Source: Pseudobdellovibrionaceae bacterium
GTDB taxonomy: Bacteria > Bdellovibrionota > FAC87 > UBA2466
Direction of reading: 5' to 3'
NCBI GenBank assembly: GCA_023250715.1
Contig: JAHFAF010000015.1
Span: 1-36,878 of the forward strand
Length of the DNA: 36,878 bases
Part shown: one piece after another, positions 15,965-24,266 of the stretch
Layout of the letters: the number at the start of each line of letters is the position of its first letter
How positions within the stretch are numbered: position 1 is the stretch's first letter
Notes under the pieces: generated by a model
Told to the model about the DNA's origin: nothing
The model's database searches: none
Seen by the model: only the letters and a program-made list of their open reading frames with translations
Translations under genes and position numbers: made by a program

Positions 15965-17122
15965 ATGAGCAACCTGTACGAGCGCTATAGAGAAGATGGG
16001 AAGAAGCGGACACGATTGCGCACTCTTGGGTTGAATATCGGCGAGTACAGGACCGGTGAGTTGAACGCCATCACGGATGTACCCGGCGTTAGGGTTGGGC
16101 ACTCTACCCTGATTGAAGGTTCGGGCCGGCGAAAACCGGGGAACGGCCCCGTGAGAACGGGCGTCACGGTCATTTCTCCTAACGACGACATTTATAATCA
16201 AAAACTTATCAGCGGGGGCTTTATCTTAAGTGGCGCCGGCGAGGTGGCGGGCCTGACACAGGTGACGGAGTGGGGTCTCATCGAGACGCCCATTGCACTG
16301 ACCAATACCCTATCCGTTGGGCGAGTGAGCGATAGCGTCGTGAAATGGATGACGCAAAAGTATTCCCATATTCGAGAGCTTCAAGAGGTCGTGATTCCGG
16401 TCGTTGGTGAGTGCGACGATAGTTTCTTGAACGATGCGGTGGGGCTCCATGTAAAACCCCAACATGTTTTTGCGGCCCTGGATTCCGCGACGGGCGGGCC
16501 GGTGGAAGAGGGGGCTGTCGGTGCGGGCACAGGAATGATCTGCTGCGACTTTAAGGGGGGGATAGGCACGTCCAGTCGCATGGTTCCTATCGGCAAGCAA
16601 GATTATGTGATGGGAGTCTTGGTCTGCAGCAACTTCGGGATCATGGAGCACCTGCGAATGGATGGGTATCCTATTGGCCGCGTGCTTTATGGAAGACAGG
16701 GTGTCTATAACCGAAGGACCACGAGCTATGGCTCTATCATCGTAGTGATTGCGACGAATATGCCCCTGACTGCCATGCAGATGAACCGCCTTTGTCGTCG
16801 GGCGGCGTTAGGAATTGGGAGGGTGGGAAGCTACGGGGCCCATTCGAGCGGAGAGATTATCATCGGTTTTTCGACGGCAAACGTCATTCCGAGAAATCCT
16901 CCCGAGCCCGCCGTCCATTTCCAAATGATTCACGACACCTTCCTGGACCCGGCCTATCGCGCGGTGATTGAGGCAACAGAGGAATCGATCCTAAATAGCC
17001 TAACCATGGCGGTCGACATGGAGGGAGCCGCTGGAAATCGCGTGCCTGCGATCAACCTTCAGCTTTTGAAAGGGCTCTTTGAGCATTATAATTCAGTGAA
17101 CGCGCTCATGCGCGCCAAATAG
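15965..17122 (+). CDS. P1 family (DmpA/S58) peptidase
   Basis: A 385-aa N-terminal-nucleophile hydrolase of the L-aminopeptidase/D-esterase (DmpA) family. Conserved blocks: ITDVPGVRVGHSTL near the start, GAGEVAGLTQVTEWG, ETPIALTNTLSVG, VVGECDDSFLND, and GAVGAGTGMICCDFKGGIG. The self-cleavage site is TTSYGSIIVVIATN: cleavage before Ser257 would give the mature small subunit with Ser257 as nucleophile. RVGSYGAHSSGEIIIGFST completes the pocket. Known members release N-terminal amino acids, including D- or beta-linked ones. The gene follows a double ATP-grasp ligase by 8 bases, so a peptide made by the ligase could be its substrate (inference). No signal peptide is visible. Confidence 0.85.
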   Translation: MSNLYERYREDGKKRTRLRTLGLNIGEYRTGELNAITDVPGVRVGHSTLIEGSGRRKPGNGPVRTGVTVISPNDDIYNQKLISGGFILSGAGEVAGLTQVTEWGLIETPIALTNTLSVGRVSDSVVKWMTQKYSHIRELQEVVIPVVGECDDSFLNDAVGLHVKPQHVFAALDSATGGPVEEGAVGAGTGMICCDFKGGIGTSSRMVPIGKQDYVMGVLVCSNFGIMEHLRMDGYPIGRVLYGRQGVYNRRTTSYGSIIVVIATNMPLTAMQMNRLCRRAALGIGRVGSYGAHSSGEIIIGFSTANVIPRNPPEPAVHFQMIHDTFLDPAYRAVIEATEESILNSLTMAVDMEGAAGNRVPAINLQLLKGLFEHYNSVNALMRAK

Positions 17123-17181
17123 CTTTTGCGTCTGCCGAAGGATCTCATTGACCTAGCAGTGACTAAGGAAGGTTTATCATC

Positions 17182-17997
17182 ATGACGGTACTCCAGGCGT
17201 TCATCCTCGGCATGGTCCAAGGACTCACTGAATTCTTACCGATCAGTAGCTCCGCCCACTTGGTTCTCTTCCCCTGGTTCTTAAAATGGCAGGATCCGGG
17301 ACTGGCCTTCGACGTTTTCCTCCATCTGGGAACTCTGCTCGCCGTGTTCGGCTATTTTTTTCGGGACTGGTTGCAGTTGGCGAAGGCCGGTTTCATGAGC
17401 GTCGTCGATCGAAGGATTGGCTTTGATAGGGAGCGCCTTCTCTTTTGGCTTCTTGTTCTCGGGACGATTCCGGCTGGGGTTGCCGGTCTTCTCTTTCACC
17501 ATCAGGTGGAAGAGCATTTTCGAGATCCTCTTTTAATTGCCATCCCTCTGGCGCTGGTGGGCTTTCTTATGTATTGGGTCGACGGCAATTATCCGTCCTT
17601 AAGGCATGTCGACGAGCTTTCCTTTAAAGATGCCTTTTGGATTGGCATTGCTCAGGCCTGTTCGATTGTTCCGGGCGTTTCCCGATCTGGAAGCACGATG
17701 ACGATGGGCCGATTGCGCAGCGTGAATCGAGAGTCTGCGGCAAGATTTTCTTTTCTCCTTTCTTTTCCCATTACCGCTTCTGCTTGTTTATTCGAGGGGA
17801 AAAAACTCATGGAGCAGGCGGGACAGGGAATTTCCATGCAATGTCTGGTGGCGGGGTTTCTTGCTTCTGCCGTCTTCGGCATCTTGAGCATTCACGTGCT
17901 CTTAAGACTCTTGCGTACCGCGGACTTCAAGATATTCGCCTGGTACCGCGTATTTCTCGCGGCGGGAATTGTCTTTTGGTCCCTCATGAAGCGTTAG
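17182..17997 (+). CDS. uppP: Undecaprenyl-diphosphatase
   Basis: A 271-aa integral membrane protein (BacA/UppP) that removes one phosphate from undecaprenyl diphosphate to regenerate the carrier lipid for peptidoglycan and surface polysaccharides. The first motif is GLTEFLPISSSAHLVL (E17-containing), the second is SIVPGVSRSGSTMTMG with the catalytic Arg168 (E. coli Arg174). About seven to eight helices, normal length. AAGGAAGG lies 9-10 bases before the ATG. It follows the P1 peptidase by 59 bases and may belong to that operon. Its 3' end overlaps the convergent aldo/keto reductase by four bases. Confidence 0.95.
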   Translation: MTVLQAFILGMVQGLTEFLPISSSAHLVLFPWFLKWQDPGLAFDVFLHLGTLLAVFGYFFRDWLQLAKAGFMSVVDRRIGFDRERLLFWLLVLGTIPAGVAGLLFHHQVEEHFRDPLLIAIPLALVGFLMYWVDGNYPSLRHVDELSFKDAFWIGIAQACSIVPGVSRSGSTMTMGRLRSVNRESAARFSFLLSFPITASACLFEGKKLMEQAGQGISMQCLVAGFLASAVFGILSIHVLLRLLRTADFKIFAWYRVFLAAGIVFWSLMKR

Positions 17998-18794
17998 CCC
18001 ACGATTGTTTCCAAGAATTTAGTTTCCTCTGGCGTGAGCTCCCACTCCCTGGAGGCGAGGTCCTGCTTCATGTGCTCGGGCGAAGTGGTACCGGTCAATG
18101 GATGCATTCCAATTTGCTGAGAGAAGCGGAAGATTACCTGCTCGGGTATTGCATTCCATCTCTGCGAAATTTCCAAGACCTTTGGGTGATCGAGGACATA
18201 GGGATTCGCCGTTAAAAGAGAGAACCCTTGGTAGAGAATTTGATGCTCAAGGCATATTTTACGCACCTCCCGATCCCATCCACGGTTAGCGTAACAACGA
18301 TTCTGCACGACTTGAGGCTTTTGCTTTGCCTGACGAACGAGAGAGTCGAGCTGAAGAGCGTTTACATTACTGATTCCGATGAGCTTAGCCTTGCCCGCTT
18401 GATGGAGCTTCTCGAGAGCCCCCCAGACCTGCCAATCCTCGTCGATTAAGCCAGGATGCCCGTAAGGGCCGTGCAAAAGATAGGAGTCCAGATAATCGGT
18501 GCGCAAATGCTCTAGTGAACTCTTGAAAGATTGCTCGACTTGGGTAGGAATGTCCGCATTTTCCTCGTAGGGAAGTCTCTCATCCTGGCCGTCTAGCGAG
18601 GTGAATTTCGTCTGCAGAAAGAGCTCCTCACGTTTGAAATCCTTCAAGGCATCGCCGACCAATTTTTCGGAGTAATGTTTGAGCTGGTTCGCCGTATCAA
18701 TCCCGCGAAAGCCTGCGTGCAGTGCCTGCTCGACATACACAGTCGTGCGCTCTTTTTTCCAAGCCGTCCCGTAAAGAATCCAAGGCATTTTCAT
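17994..18794 (-). CDS. Aldo/keto reductase
   Basis: A 266-aa NAD(P)H-dependent carbonyl reductase with the (beta/alpha)8 fold. The catalytic tetrad is complete: Asp33 (GFRGIDTANQ), Tyr41 (LKHYSE), Lys63 (LQTKFTSLDG) and His108 (YLLHGPYG). IGISNV is the family's strand 6 motif. The length is slightly short of the usual 280-330, and the cofactor loop toward the C-terminus reads LTGTTSPEHMKQDL (in place of 'iPgt.s..h..eN'). GGAG lies 8 bases before ATG 18794. The substrate is unknown. It sits as a single gene, convergent with uppP. Confidence 0.85.
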   Translation of the reverse strand: MKMPWILYGTAWKKERTTVYVEQALHAGFRGIDTANQLKHYSEKLVGDALKDFKREELFLQTKFTSLDGQDERLPYEENADIPTQVEQSFKSSLEHLRTDYLDSYLLHGPYGHPGLIDEDWQVWGALEKLHQAGKAKLIGISNVNALQLDSLVRQAKQKPQVVQNRCYANRGWDREVRKICLEHQILYQGFSLLTANPYVLDHPKVLEISQRWNAIPEQVIFRFSQQIGMHPLTGTTSPEHMKQDLASREWELTPEETKFLETIVG

Positions 18795-18871
18795 GATCTC
18801 GCTCCGTCCTTGCGAGGCCTCGAAGAGGCCGTGGCAATCTCGTGAGACTGCTTCGCATAGGCTCGCAGATA

Positions 18872-19612
18872 CTAGAAATTGTAGGTAATGGAAAGGACGC
18901 CGGTGAAGTAGTCGCCGGAGCGATCGGCACCTTGAATGCCGAGGTTGTCGCTTTCATCGACGAAGAAGATGAGATGGTAACGGAAATCAGCGCCCAAGTA
19001 GATGTGGCGCCGGTAGATCGAAAACTCCACGCCGCCTCCGGCGTAACCGCCGAAGTTGCTCGTGTTCGAATCCCCGACGGTGGCACTCAGGCCTCCGGTG
19101 GCTCCCGTAACCGTTTGCTGGCGTAAGTAGGCACCACCACCAAAGGCGAGGTAGGGATTTGCGATCGCGATCGCCTTGGGTGCATTTTTCGTATCGAAGT
19201 AATAGCGAAAGCCCAGAGTGATCGGCAAAAGATCCGTTGCGATGGTGAGCTGCTGGGTGGCGCTCACAGTAAGAATGTCTTCCTGCTGAGCGTAATGGCC
19301 TGAAGCTTCCAGGCAGATAGATTTATCGAAGAAGTATTGTAGGCGTGCTCCGAAATACGGCCCAGGGGCCACGGTCTTACCCAAGCCTCCGGTATAAATG
19401 CCAATTCCCACATCCACTCCGAGCATGAGGTAGCGCCCTAGGTGGAAAAATTCCTTATCCTCCTTTTCGTCCTCCGCGAATTCGTAGTTTGCGGGGTCGC
19501 CAAAGGGGTCGGTAATGCCCTTGTACTCGGAGCCTTGGCTTTCGGCTCGAGCATTCGAGGGTGCGAGGAGGGCCCAGGCCCCCAGCGCCAAAATGAGGAG
19601 TTGTCTGTTCAT
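18872..19612 (-). CDS. Outer-membrane beta-barrel protein
   Basis: A 246-aa protein with a signal peptide (LLILALGAWALLAPSNARA). After an acidic N-terminal stretch (FAEDEKEDKEFF) the sequence alternates hydrophobic and polar residues as in beta strands: YLMLGVDVGIGIYTG, PYFGARLQYFFDKSICLEAS, LGFRYYF, YLAFGGGAYLRQ, GYAGGGVEFSIY, LGADFRYHLIFF. It ends in ...VLSITYNF with a terminal phenylalanine, the signal for outer-membrane insertion. It resembles small OmpW/OmpA-like eight-strand barrels and has no periplasmic domain. Function unknown. A good sigma70-type promoter lies directly upstream. Confidence 0.75.
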   Translation of the reverse strand: MNRQLLILALGAWALLAPSNARAESQGSEYKGITDPFGDPANYEFAEDEKEDKEFFHLGRYLMLGVDVGIGIYTGGLGKTVAPGPYFGARLQYFFDKSICLEASGHYAQQEDILTVSATQQLTIATDLLPITLGFRYYFDTKNAPKAIAIANPYLAFGGGAYLRQQTVTGATGGLSATVGDSNTSNFGGYAGGGVEFSIYRRHIYLGADFRYHLIFFVDESDNLGIQGADRSGDYFTGVLSITYNF

Positions 19613-19640
19613 TCAATATAAGAAATGTGCAGTAACACTT

Positions 19641-19669
19641 ATTATACCGTCGACGGGGGGCCGCGTCGA
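19641..19669 (-). promoter_or_regulatory. Sigma70-type promoter of the beta-barrel gene
   Basis: On the minus strand TATAAT (19646-19641) is preceded at exactly 17 bases by TCGACG (19669-19664), which matches TTGACA at four of six bases. Transcription would start about 20 bases before the ATG at 19612. Confidence 0.5.
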
Positions 19670-19864
19670 TGCACAGCTCGTATACAGTGTGCCGTATTCT
19701 AAAAGGATGCAGCCTTGGAAAATTGAAGAAAACGGGATCTTATTTTCTTGGGGGTTATTTTGACTTCGGGGGGTTTTTTGGTAGTTTCTAGGGGCACTTT
19801 TTACCTAGAGATTCGATTAGTTGCCCTGAGGATGGCCGTAAGGGTGAAATGAGGAGACGTAAGC

Positions 19865-20584
19865 GTGAGTAAGCCGCCCCGCATTGATAGAAAGTCTTTG
19901 AAGAACCCCGATGAATTTGTCACGAGGGGTCGAGCCGGTCTTGGTTTTCTAGTGAGACACCAGAAGCGCTTTGTCCCAGTTCTCCTCGGTCTCGGAGTAG
20001 TCGTTGTAGCGACCTATGGCTATGACTACTGGTCCAAAGTCCAAATGGAAAAGGGGTGGCAGTCTTACAATGCCGCGATCAAACTTCCGGAAGATCAAAG
20101 ATGGGAAAAGTTAAAGACTCTTCACGGAGAATTGAAATCTGGAAGGCCTGCTTTTTTCGCGGCCGTGAATCTTGCTGATCATTACTTCGATGAAGCAAAG
20201 AAAGGTGAGCTCAAGGGGGCCGCGGAAAAATCCACCTCCGCCGTGACTTCAGCTGAGTGGTATCAGCGTGCGACGGTGGAGCCTTCCTTACTGCCAGCGG
20301 AGCAACAGCTTTTGCAAATTAATCGGGGGGGGGCTCTCGAAATCGGCAAGCAGTGGGACGATGCCCTGTCGGCGTATCAAAAGGCTACCGATCTGGGCGG
20401 AGATGCGAAAGGCTTGGCTCTCCTCGGAGTAGCACGGGTTCACGAGGCAAAGGGGGAGACTCCTAAGGCAGTCGAGACTTACGAAAAAGTTGCCACGGAT
20501 TTTGGCGCCAATGAGTATGGGAAGATGGCCAAGAACTCATTGCGCCGGTTGAAGAGCCCTCTTTTTGAGGCCCCGAAGTCGTAA
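19865..20584 (+). CDS. YfgM-like TPR membrane protein
   Basis: A 239-aa protein starting at GTG 19865, with AGGAG about 9 bases upstream. A cytoplasmic N-terminus of about 35 residues is followed by one transmembrane helix (FVPVLLGLGVVVVATYGYDY), then a periplasmic part with TPR-like helices (DDALSAYQKATDLGGDAKGL, PKAVETYEKVATDFGANEYG). This matches YfgM, a single-span periplasmic chaperone partner of the Sec translocon. The gene is directly followed, with no gap, by a BamB-like gene; yfgM-bamB is also the order in E. coli, which supports the call. First gene of the operon through to mpl. Confidence 0.65.
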   Translation: MSKPPRIDRKSLKNPDEFVTRGRAGLGFLVRHQKRFVPVLLGLGVVVVATYGYDYWSKVQMEKGWQSYNAAIKLPEDQRWEKLKTLHGELKSGRPAFFAAVNLADHYFDEAKKGELKGAAEKSTSAVTSAEWYQRATVEPSLLPAEQQLLQINRGGALEIGKQWDDALSAYQKATDLGGDAKGLALLGVARVHEAKGETPKAVETYEKVATDFGANEYGKMAKNSLRRLKSPLFEAPKS

Positions 20585-21796
20585 ATGACAAAACTACGTT
20601 TTATTTTCTGTTTCCTAGTCGTCTGCCAGGTTTCGGCTTGGGCAAAAGTTTCCGCGTTCACGCGTTGGATCGATCCTTCGCGTCTGGGAGAGCGCTGGGA
20701 ACAACACCCGCTCGAGCGCACCCGCCCTCTCGTTGTTGGTGATATTCTCTACTATTCCAACTTGTCAGGCGATGTGATGGCTGTTCACCGGTTGGAAGGG
20801 TACCCGCTATGGAAAAAGCGTCTACCCGCAGGTGTTGAGGGAGCATTGACCTATGCGCGCTCAAAAATTTTCGTAGGTGACACCGCTGGAAACTTGTTTG
20901 CTTTGAGTGCCCGGGACGGATCGGAAATCTGGAAATTCAAGATCCAATCGGAATGGCTCTCAGCCCCGACCGTTCTCAGGGATAAAGTCTTTGTCTCAAG
21001 CTCCAATGACGAGATCTTTGCCCTCTCCGAGCAAACCGGCAAAGAGCTTTGGCATTACTCCCATCGTGGTGACGAGAAGATGACGGTGCGGGGGACGGGC
21101 AGCCCGGCAGTTTACGGCAATGAGGTCTTCCAAGGTTTTTCCGATGGCTACCTCGTCGGCCTTTCCGCAGTGGACGGGAAAATTTTGTGGGAAAAGAAGT
21201 TGCGTAGCCGGGAGCGCTTCTATGACGTCGATATGGCTCCTTACGTGGATGATCAGAGTGTCATCGCGGCCACATTTGACGGAAAACTCTACAGCTTGAA
21301 TCGAATGAATGGAGAGAGCCAGTGGGTGGCCTCGGTGGGAAGTTACGGTGGGTTTCTGGTCGAGAATGACGTGGTCTTTTTTTCCGGCCTGAACGGATAT
21401 TTTCATGCCCTCGACAGAAAAACAGGCTCCGTGAAATGGAAGACTCCCTTCATGGAGGGAATCGGTCTTACGCCGACAAGAGTGGGAGAGCTTATCGTGA
21501 TCCCTACCTCGAGCGATCCTCTTTACCTAATTCAACCGAAGGATGGGGAAGTGGTTTGGAAAGGGGGGCTTGGCGCTGGGACCTTGGCTCCTGTCGCCGC
21601 GAGCGGGGACGATCAGTGGTTCTACTGCTTGAGCAATTACGGTGTTCTTTATTCGTTTGAGGTTTTGCGCTCAAGCCCCTTCTTGCAGCGGCCTGAGACA
21701 GTGGCAACCCCATCGGCTATTCAGAGGCACCGTGATTTTCATGAGGCCCCCCCTCCAACGCCCGTAACTCCCGAGCCTGAAAAACAGTCGACGTGA
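20585..21796 (+). CDS. bamB: BamB-like PQQ-repeat beta-propeller protein
   Basis: A 403-aa exported protein with signal MTKLRFIFCFLVVCQVSAWA. It has seven to eight propeller blades marked by repeated 'Gx..A...tGk..W' motifs: LFALSARDGSEIWKFKIQ, IFALSEQTGKELWHYS, LVGLSAVDGKILWEKKLR, LYSLNRMNGESQWVAS, FHALDRKTGSVKWKTP and LYLIQPKDGEVVWKGG. This is the BamB architecture, a component of the outer-membrane protein assembly (BAM) complex. Unlike E. coli BamB, no lipobox Cys is seen after the signal, so it may be soluble in the periplasm. The C-terminal tail is Pro-rich. The start abuts the yfgM-like stop (TAA-ATG), and the stop overlaps the next start (GTGA). Confidence 0.7.
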   Translation: MTKLRFIFCFLVVCQVSAWAKVSAFTRWIDPSRLGERWEQHPLERTRPLVVGDILYYSNLSGDVMAVHRLEGYPLWKKRLPAGVEGALTYARSKIFVGDTAGNLFALSARDGSEIWKFKIQSEWLSAPTVLRDKVFVSSSNDEIFALSEQTGKELWHYSHRGDEKMTVRGTGSPAVYGNEVFQGFSDGYLVGLSAVDGKILWEKKLRSRERFYDVDMAPYVDDQSVIAATFDGKLYSLNRMNGESQWVASVGSYGGFLVENDVVFFSGLNGYFHALDRKTGSVKWKTPFMEGIGLTPTRVGELIVIPTSSDPLYLIQPKDGEVVWKGGLGAGTLAPVAASGDDQWFYCLSNYGVLYSFEVLRSSPFLQRPETVATPSAIQRHRDFHEAPPPTPVTPEPEKQST

Positions 21797-22851
21797 AAAA
21801 CGTTCAGTCACTTCTGGAAGAGGCTAAAACGCAATTCGTCTTTTCCGGTTACCAGCTCGCGGGAGACTGGGCCGGAGATTCTTTTTCCCTTCACGGTGGA
21901 ATGACAAGCTATTGGCCCGAAGGGACGAAAATGCAGGCGAACTCTCTTTTTGATATCGGCTCGCTCACGAAAGTTGTCGCGACCACCTCTCTTCTCGCGC
22001 GTGCTGTGGATCAGAAAAAGTTGGCCCTGGAAGACTCGATTGGAAAGTGGATCCCTGAATTCAAGGGCACTCCCTATGAAACCATTCCTGTGAGTGACTT
22101 TCTTTGCCATTCGGCCGGCATGAAATGGTGGCACCCTCTTTATCTGGAGGCTGAAGGAACAACGCTTCTCTCAGTACTCAAGCGGGAGCAGTCCACCTTC
22201 TGCGAAGCGAAGCCTGGAGTGCGAGCTCTTTACAGTGATATTGATTTCTGGATCCTAGGGCTTGTTCTCGAGCGGGCCTGCGGAAAATTACTGCCACACT
22301 TTCACGCTGAAGTAGTGAAGCCCTTGGGGTTGAAGGTAACTACCTATGGCCCCGTGGAAGCGAAGAGTAGTGTCGCGACTGAGTACTGCCTTCATAGAAG
22401 AAGAATTCTTCACGGAGAGGTGTTCGACGAAAATGCCGCCTTTCTGGGAGGTGTCTGCGCTCACGCAGGCCTTTTCTCTACGGCCGAGGATTTAGTGACC
22501 TGGGCGAAGGCCTGGCGGGATGCCTTAGAGGGAAACTCGCAGTGGATCTCCTCAGAAACTGCCCAAAGATTTTCAAAGCCGGTGGGAAGAATAGTGGAGA
22601 GTACCTGGGCTTTGGGCTGGGATACGAAATCTCCTAAGGATTCGTCCGCTGGAAATTTTCTTTCTTTGAGAAGCTTTGGACATTTAGGGTACCCTGGTTG
22701 TTCTGTCTGGATTGATCCCGACGTAGGCGCTGTCGTGGTTTTTTTGTCGAATCGGATTCATCCTTCTCGTTTGGATGAAAGAATTCGGGCATTGCGTCCG
22801 AGAGTACATGATGCCGTTGCGCTGAATTTTTCGAGACCAAAGGGGAAGTAA
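21793..22851 (+). CDS. Beta-lactamase-fold serine hydrolase
   Basis: A 352-aa enzyme of the class C beta-lactamase/penicillin-binding-protein superfamily, starting at GTG 21793 within the preceding stop. Catalytic motifs: FDIGSLTK (Ser57, Lys60), LYSDIDF (Tyr147-Ser-Asp149, in place of YxN) and the third motif FGHLGYPG (in place of KTG). No signal peptide is visible, so it would act in the cytoplasm. The motif pattern fits DD-peptidases/esterases of the broad 'serine hydrolase' group more than a true beta-lactamase. Being between bamB and mpl, it may act on peptidoglycan fragments, but this is inference. Confidence 0.75.
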   Translation: MKNVQSLLEEAKTQFVFSGYQLAGDWAGDSFSLHGGMTSYWPEGTKMQANSLFDIGSLTKVVATTSLLARAVDQKKLALEDSIGKWIPEFKGTPYETIPVSDFLCHSAGMKWWHPLYLEAEGTTLLSVLKREQSTFCEAKPGVRALYSDIDFWILGLVLERACGKLLPHFHAEVVKPLGLKVTTYGPVEAKSSVATEYCLHRRRILHGEVFDENAAFLGGVCAHAGLFSTAEDLVTWAKAWRDALEGNSQWISSETAQRFSKPVGRIVESTWALGWDTKSPKDSSAGNFLSLRSFGHLGYPGCSVWIDPDVGAVVVFLSNRIHPSRLDERIRALRPRVHDAVALNFSRPKGK

Positions 22852-24249
22852 ATGCAACCCAAGAAAATTCATTTCGTGGGCGTGGGCGGGGTGGCCATGG
22901 GCACCTTCGCGGTGGCGTTGTCCGAATATGGGCATGAGGTCACCGGCAGTGATAACGCCCTTTACGAGCCCATGAAGGGAGTTTTGGCGAGCGCGAAGGT
23001 TACCCTCTTCGAGGGGTTTAAGGCGGAAAATCTCCAGAGAGTGCACCCGGACCTCGTCGTGATTGGAAACGTTGTTCGTAAAGACAACCCTGAAGCCCAG
23101 GCCTGGATTCGCAGCGGCACCAAGTTTCTTTCTCTCGCGGAAGCCGTTCGAGTATTTTTAATCCAGGACAAGAGGTCTTTGGTTTGCGCGGGCACCCATG
23201 GAAAGACGACGACGAGTAGCTGGACCTCGTTCCTTCTCCAGGAATTGGAAATGAATCCGAGTTATTTGATCGGTGGAGTGCCTCTAGATCTGGATCGGGG
23301 GTGTAAACTCACCGATAGCGACCTCTTTGTTTGCGAGGGGGACGAGTACGATTCCGCCTTTTTCGACAAGGGGGCTAAGTTCCTCCATTACTACCCTCAT
23401 TTTTTATTGCTCCTCAATATCGAGTTCGATCACGCGGATATTTATAAGGACCTGAAGCATGTCCAGGCGTCTTTTGAGAAATTGGTAGCGCTCCTTCCCG
23501 GCGATGGCCTTTGCGTCGCACGTTACGAAGATGCCGTGGTGATGGAAACAATTGCGGGTGCCATTTGCCCGATTCAAACCTTCGGTTCTTCACCCGGGGC
23601 TATGTGGAGACTCGGCCAACGCACAGAAAGCGAAAATGGGTATGAGTTCGAGCTCATTTATAAGAATCGCTCGGTGGGAAATTTCAAGTCCCCGATGTTT
23701 GGCGAGCACAATCTCTTGAATCTTACGGCTGGAATCGTTGCCGCCGTGAACTTGGGAGCTTCGATTGAAAAGATTCGTCCTATCGTGGAAAAATTTCGAG
23801 GGGCCCGCCGCCGCCAGGAAGTCTTGATGAAAGATCCGATTGTCCTCGTGGATGATTTTGCGCATCATCCGACGGAGGTGAAGGCAACCCTCAAGGCAGT
23901 CCGGCAACGTTACCCGCAGGGAAAACTCTGGGCGCTCTTTGAGCCTAGGTCTGCAACAGCACGGCGTAGTGTTCACCAGGATGAATACGCCGCTGCCTTT
24001 GATAGCGCCGATGAAATTCTGGTTTCTACTCCGTACCGCCAGGGAGAGTTAAAAGAGGGGGAAAAGCTCAGCACGGATGTTTTGGTAGACTCCTTGGTCA
24101 CCCGAGGTAAGAAGGCGGCTTCGCTCACTAAATCCCAGGAAATTGTCGAGAAAGTGGTCGCCGGCCGGACGGGGCGCGACATTGTGGTCGTGATGTCGAA
24201 CGGCGAGTTTGATAAAATACAGGAAAAGCTGATCAAGGCATTTTCCTGA
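22852..24249 (+). CDS. mpl: UDP-MurNAc:L-Ala-gamma-D-Glu-meso-DAP ligase
   Basis: A 465-aa Mur-ligase that attaches the recovered tripeptide L-Ala-gamma-D-Glu-meso-DAP to UDP-N-acetylmuramate in peptidoglycan recycling. The start is fixed by TAA-ATG adjacency. Domain 1 begins KIHFVGVGGVAMGTFAVAL (nucleotide-sugar binding), the central ATP loop is GTHGKTTT (114-121), the Mpl-specific stretch is LIGGVPLDLDRGCKL then CEGDEYDSAFFDKGAKFLHY and NIEFDHADIYKDL, and domain 3 has DDFAHHPTEVKATL and FEPRSATARRSVHQDEY. The 'GDEYDSAFFDK' block separates Mpl from MurC. It implies a meso-DAP cell wall and wall recycling. Confidence 0.95.
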   Translation: MQPKKIHFVGVGGVAMGTFAVALSEYGHEVTGSDNALYEPMKGVLASAKVTLFEGFKAENLQRVHPDLVVIGNVVRKDNPEAQAWIRSGTKFLSLAEAVRVFLIQDKRSLVCAGTHGKTTTSSWTSFLLQELEMNPSYLIGGVPLDLDRGCKLTDSDLFVCEGDEYDSAFFDKGAKFLHYYPHFLLLLNIEFDHADIYKDLKHVQASFEKLVALLPGDGLCVARYEDAVVMETIAGAICPIQTFGSSPGAMWRLGQRTESENGYEFELIYKNRSVGNFKSPMFGEHNLLNLTAGIVAAVNLGASIEKIRPIVEKFRGARRRQEVLMKDPIVLVDDFAHHPTEVKATLKAVRQRYPQGKLWALFEPRSATARRSVHQDEYAAAFDSADEILVSTPYRQGELKEGEKLSTDVLVDSLVTRGKKAASLTKSQEIVEKVVAGRTGRDIVVVMSNGEFDKIQEKLIKAFS

Positions 24250-24266
24250 TAAAAATATTAAGAAAA

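Noticed and set aside
17637-18215. Plus-strand 192-aa ORF
   Set aside because: It lies across uppP and the aldo/keto reductase, both with full motifs; its composition is that of a shifted frame.
19760-19788. Possible plus-strand promoter TTGACT before the yfgM-like operon
   Set aside because: No acceptable -10 box at 16-18 bases (best TAGTTT); too weak to list.
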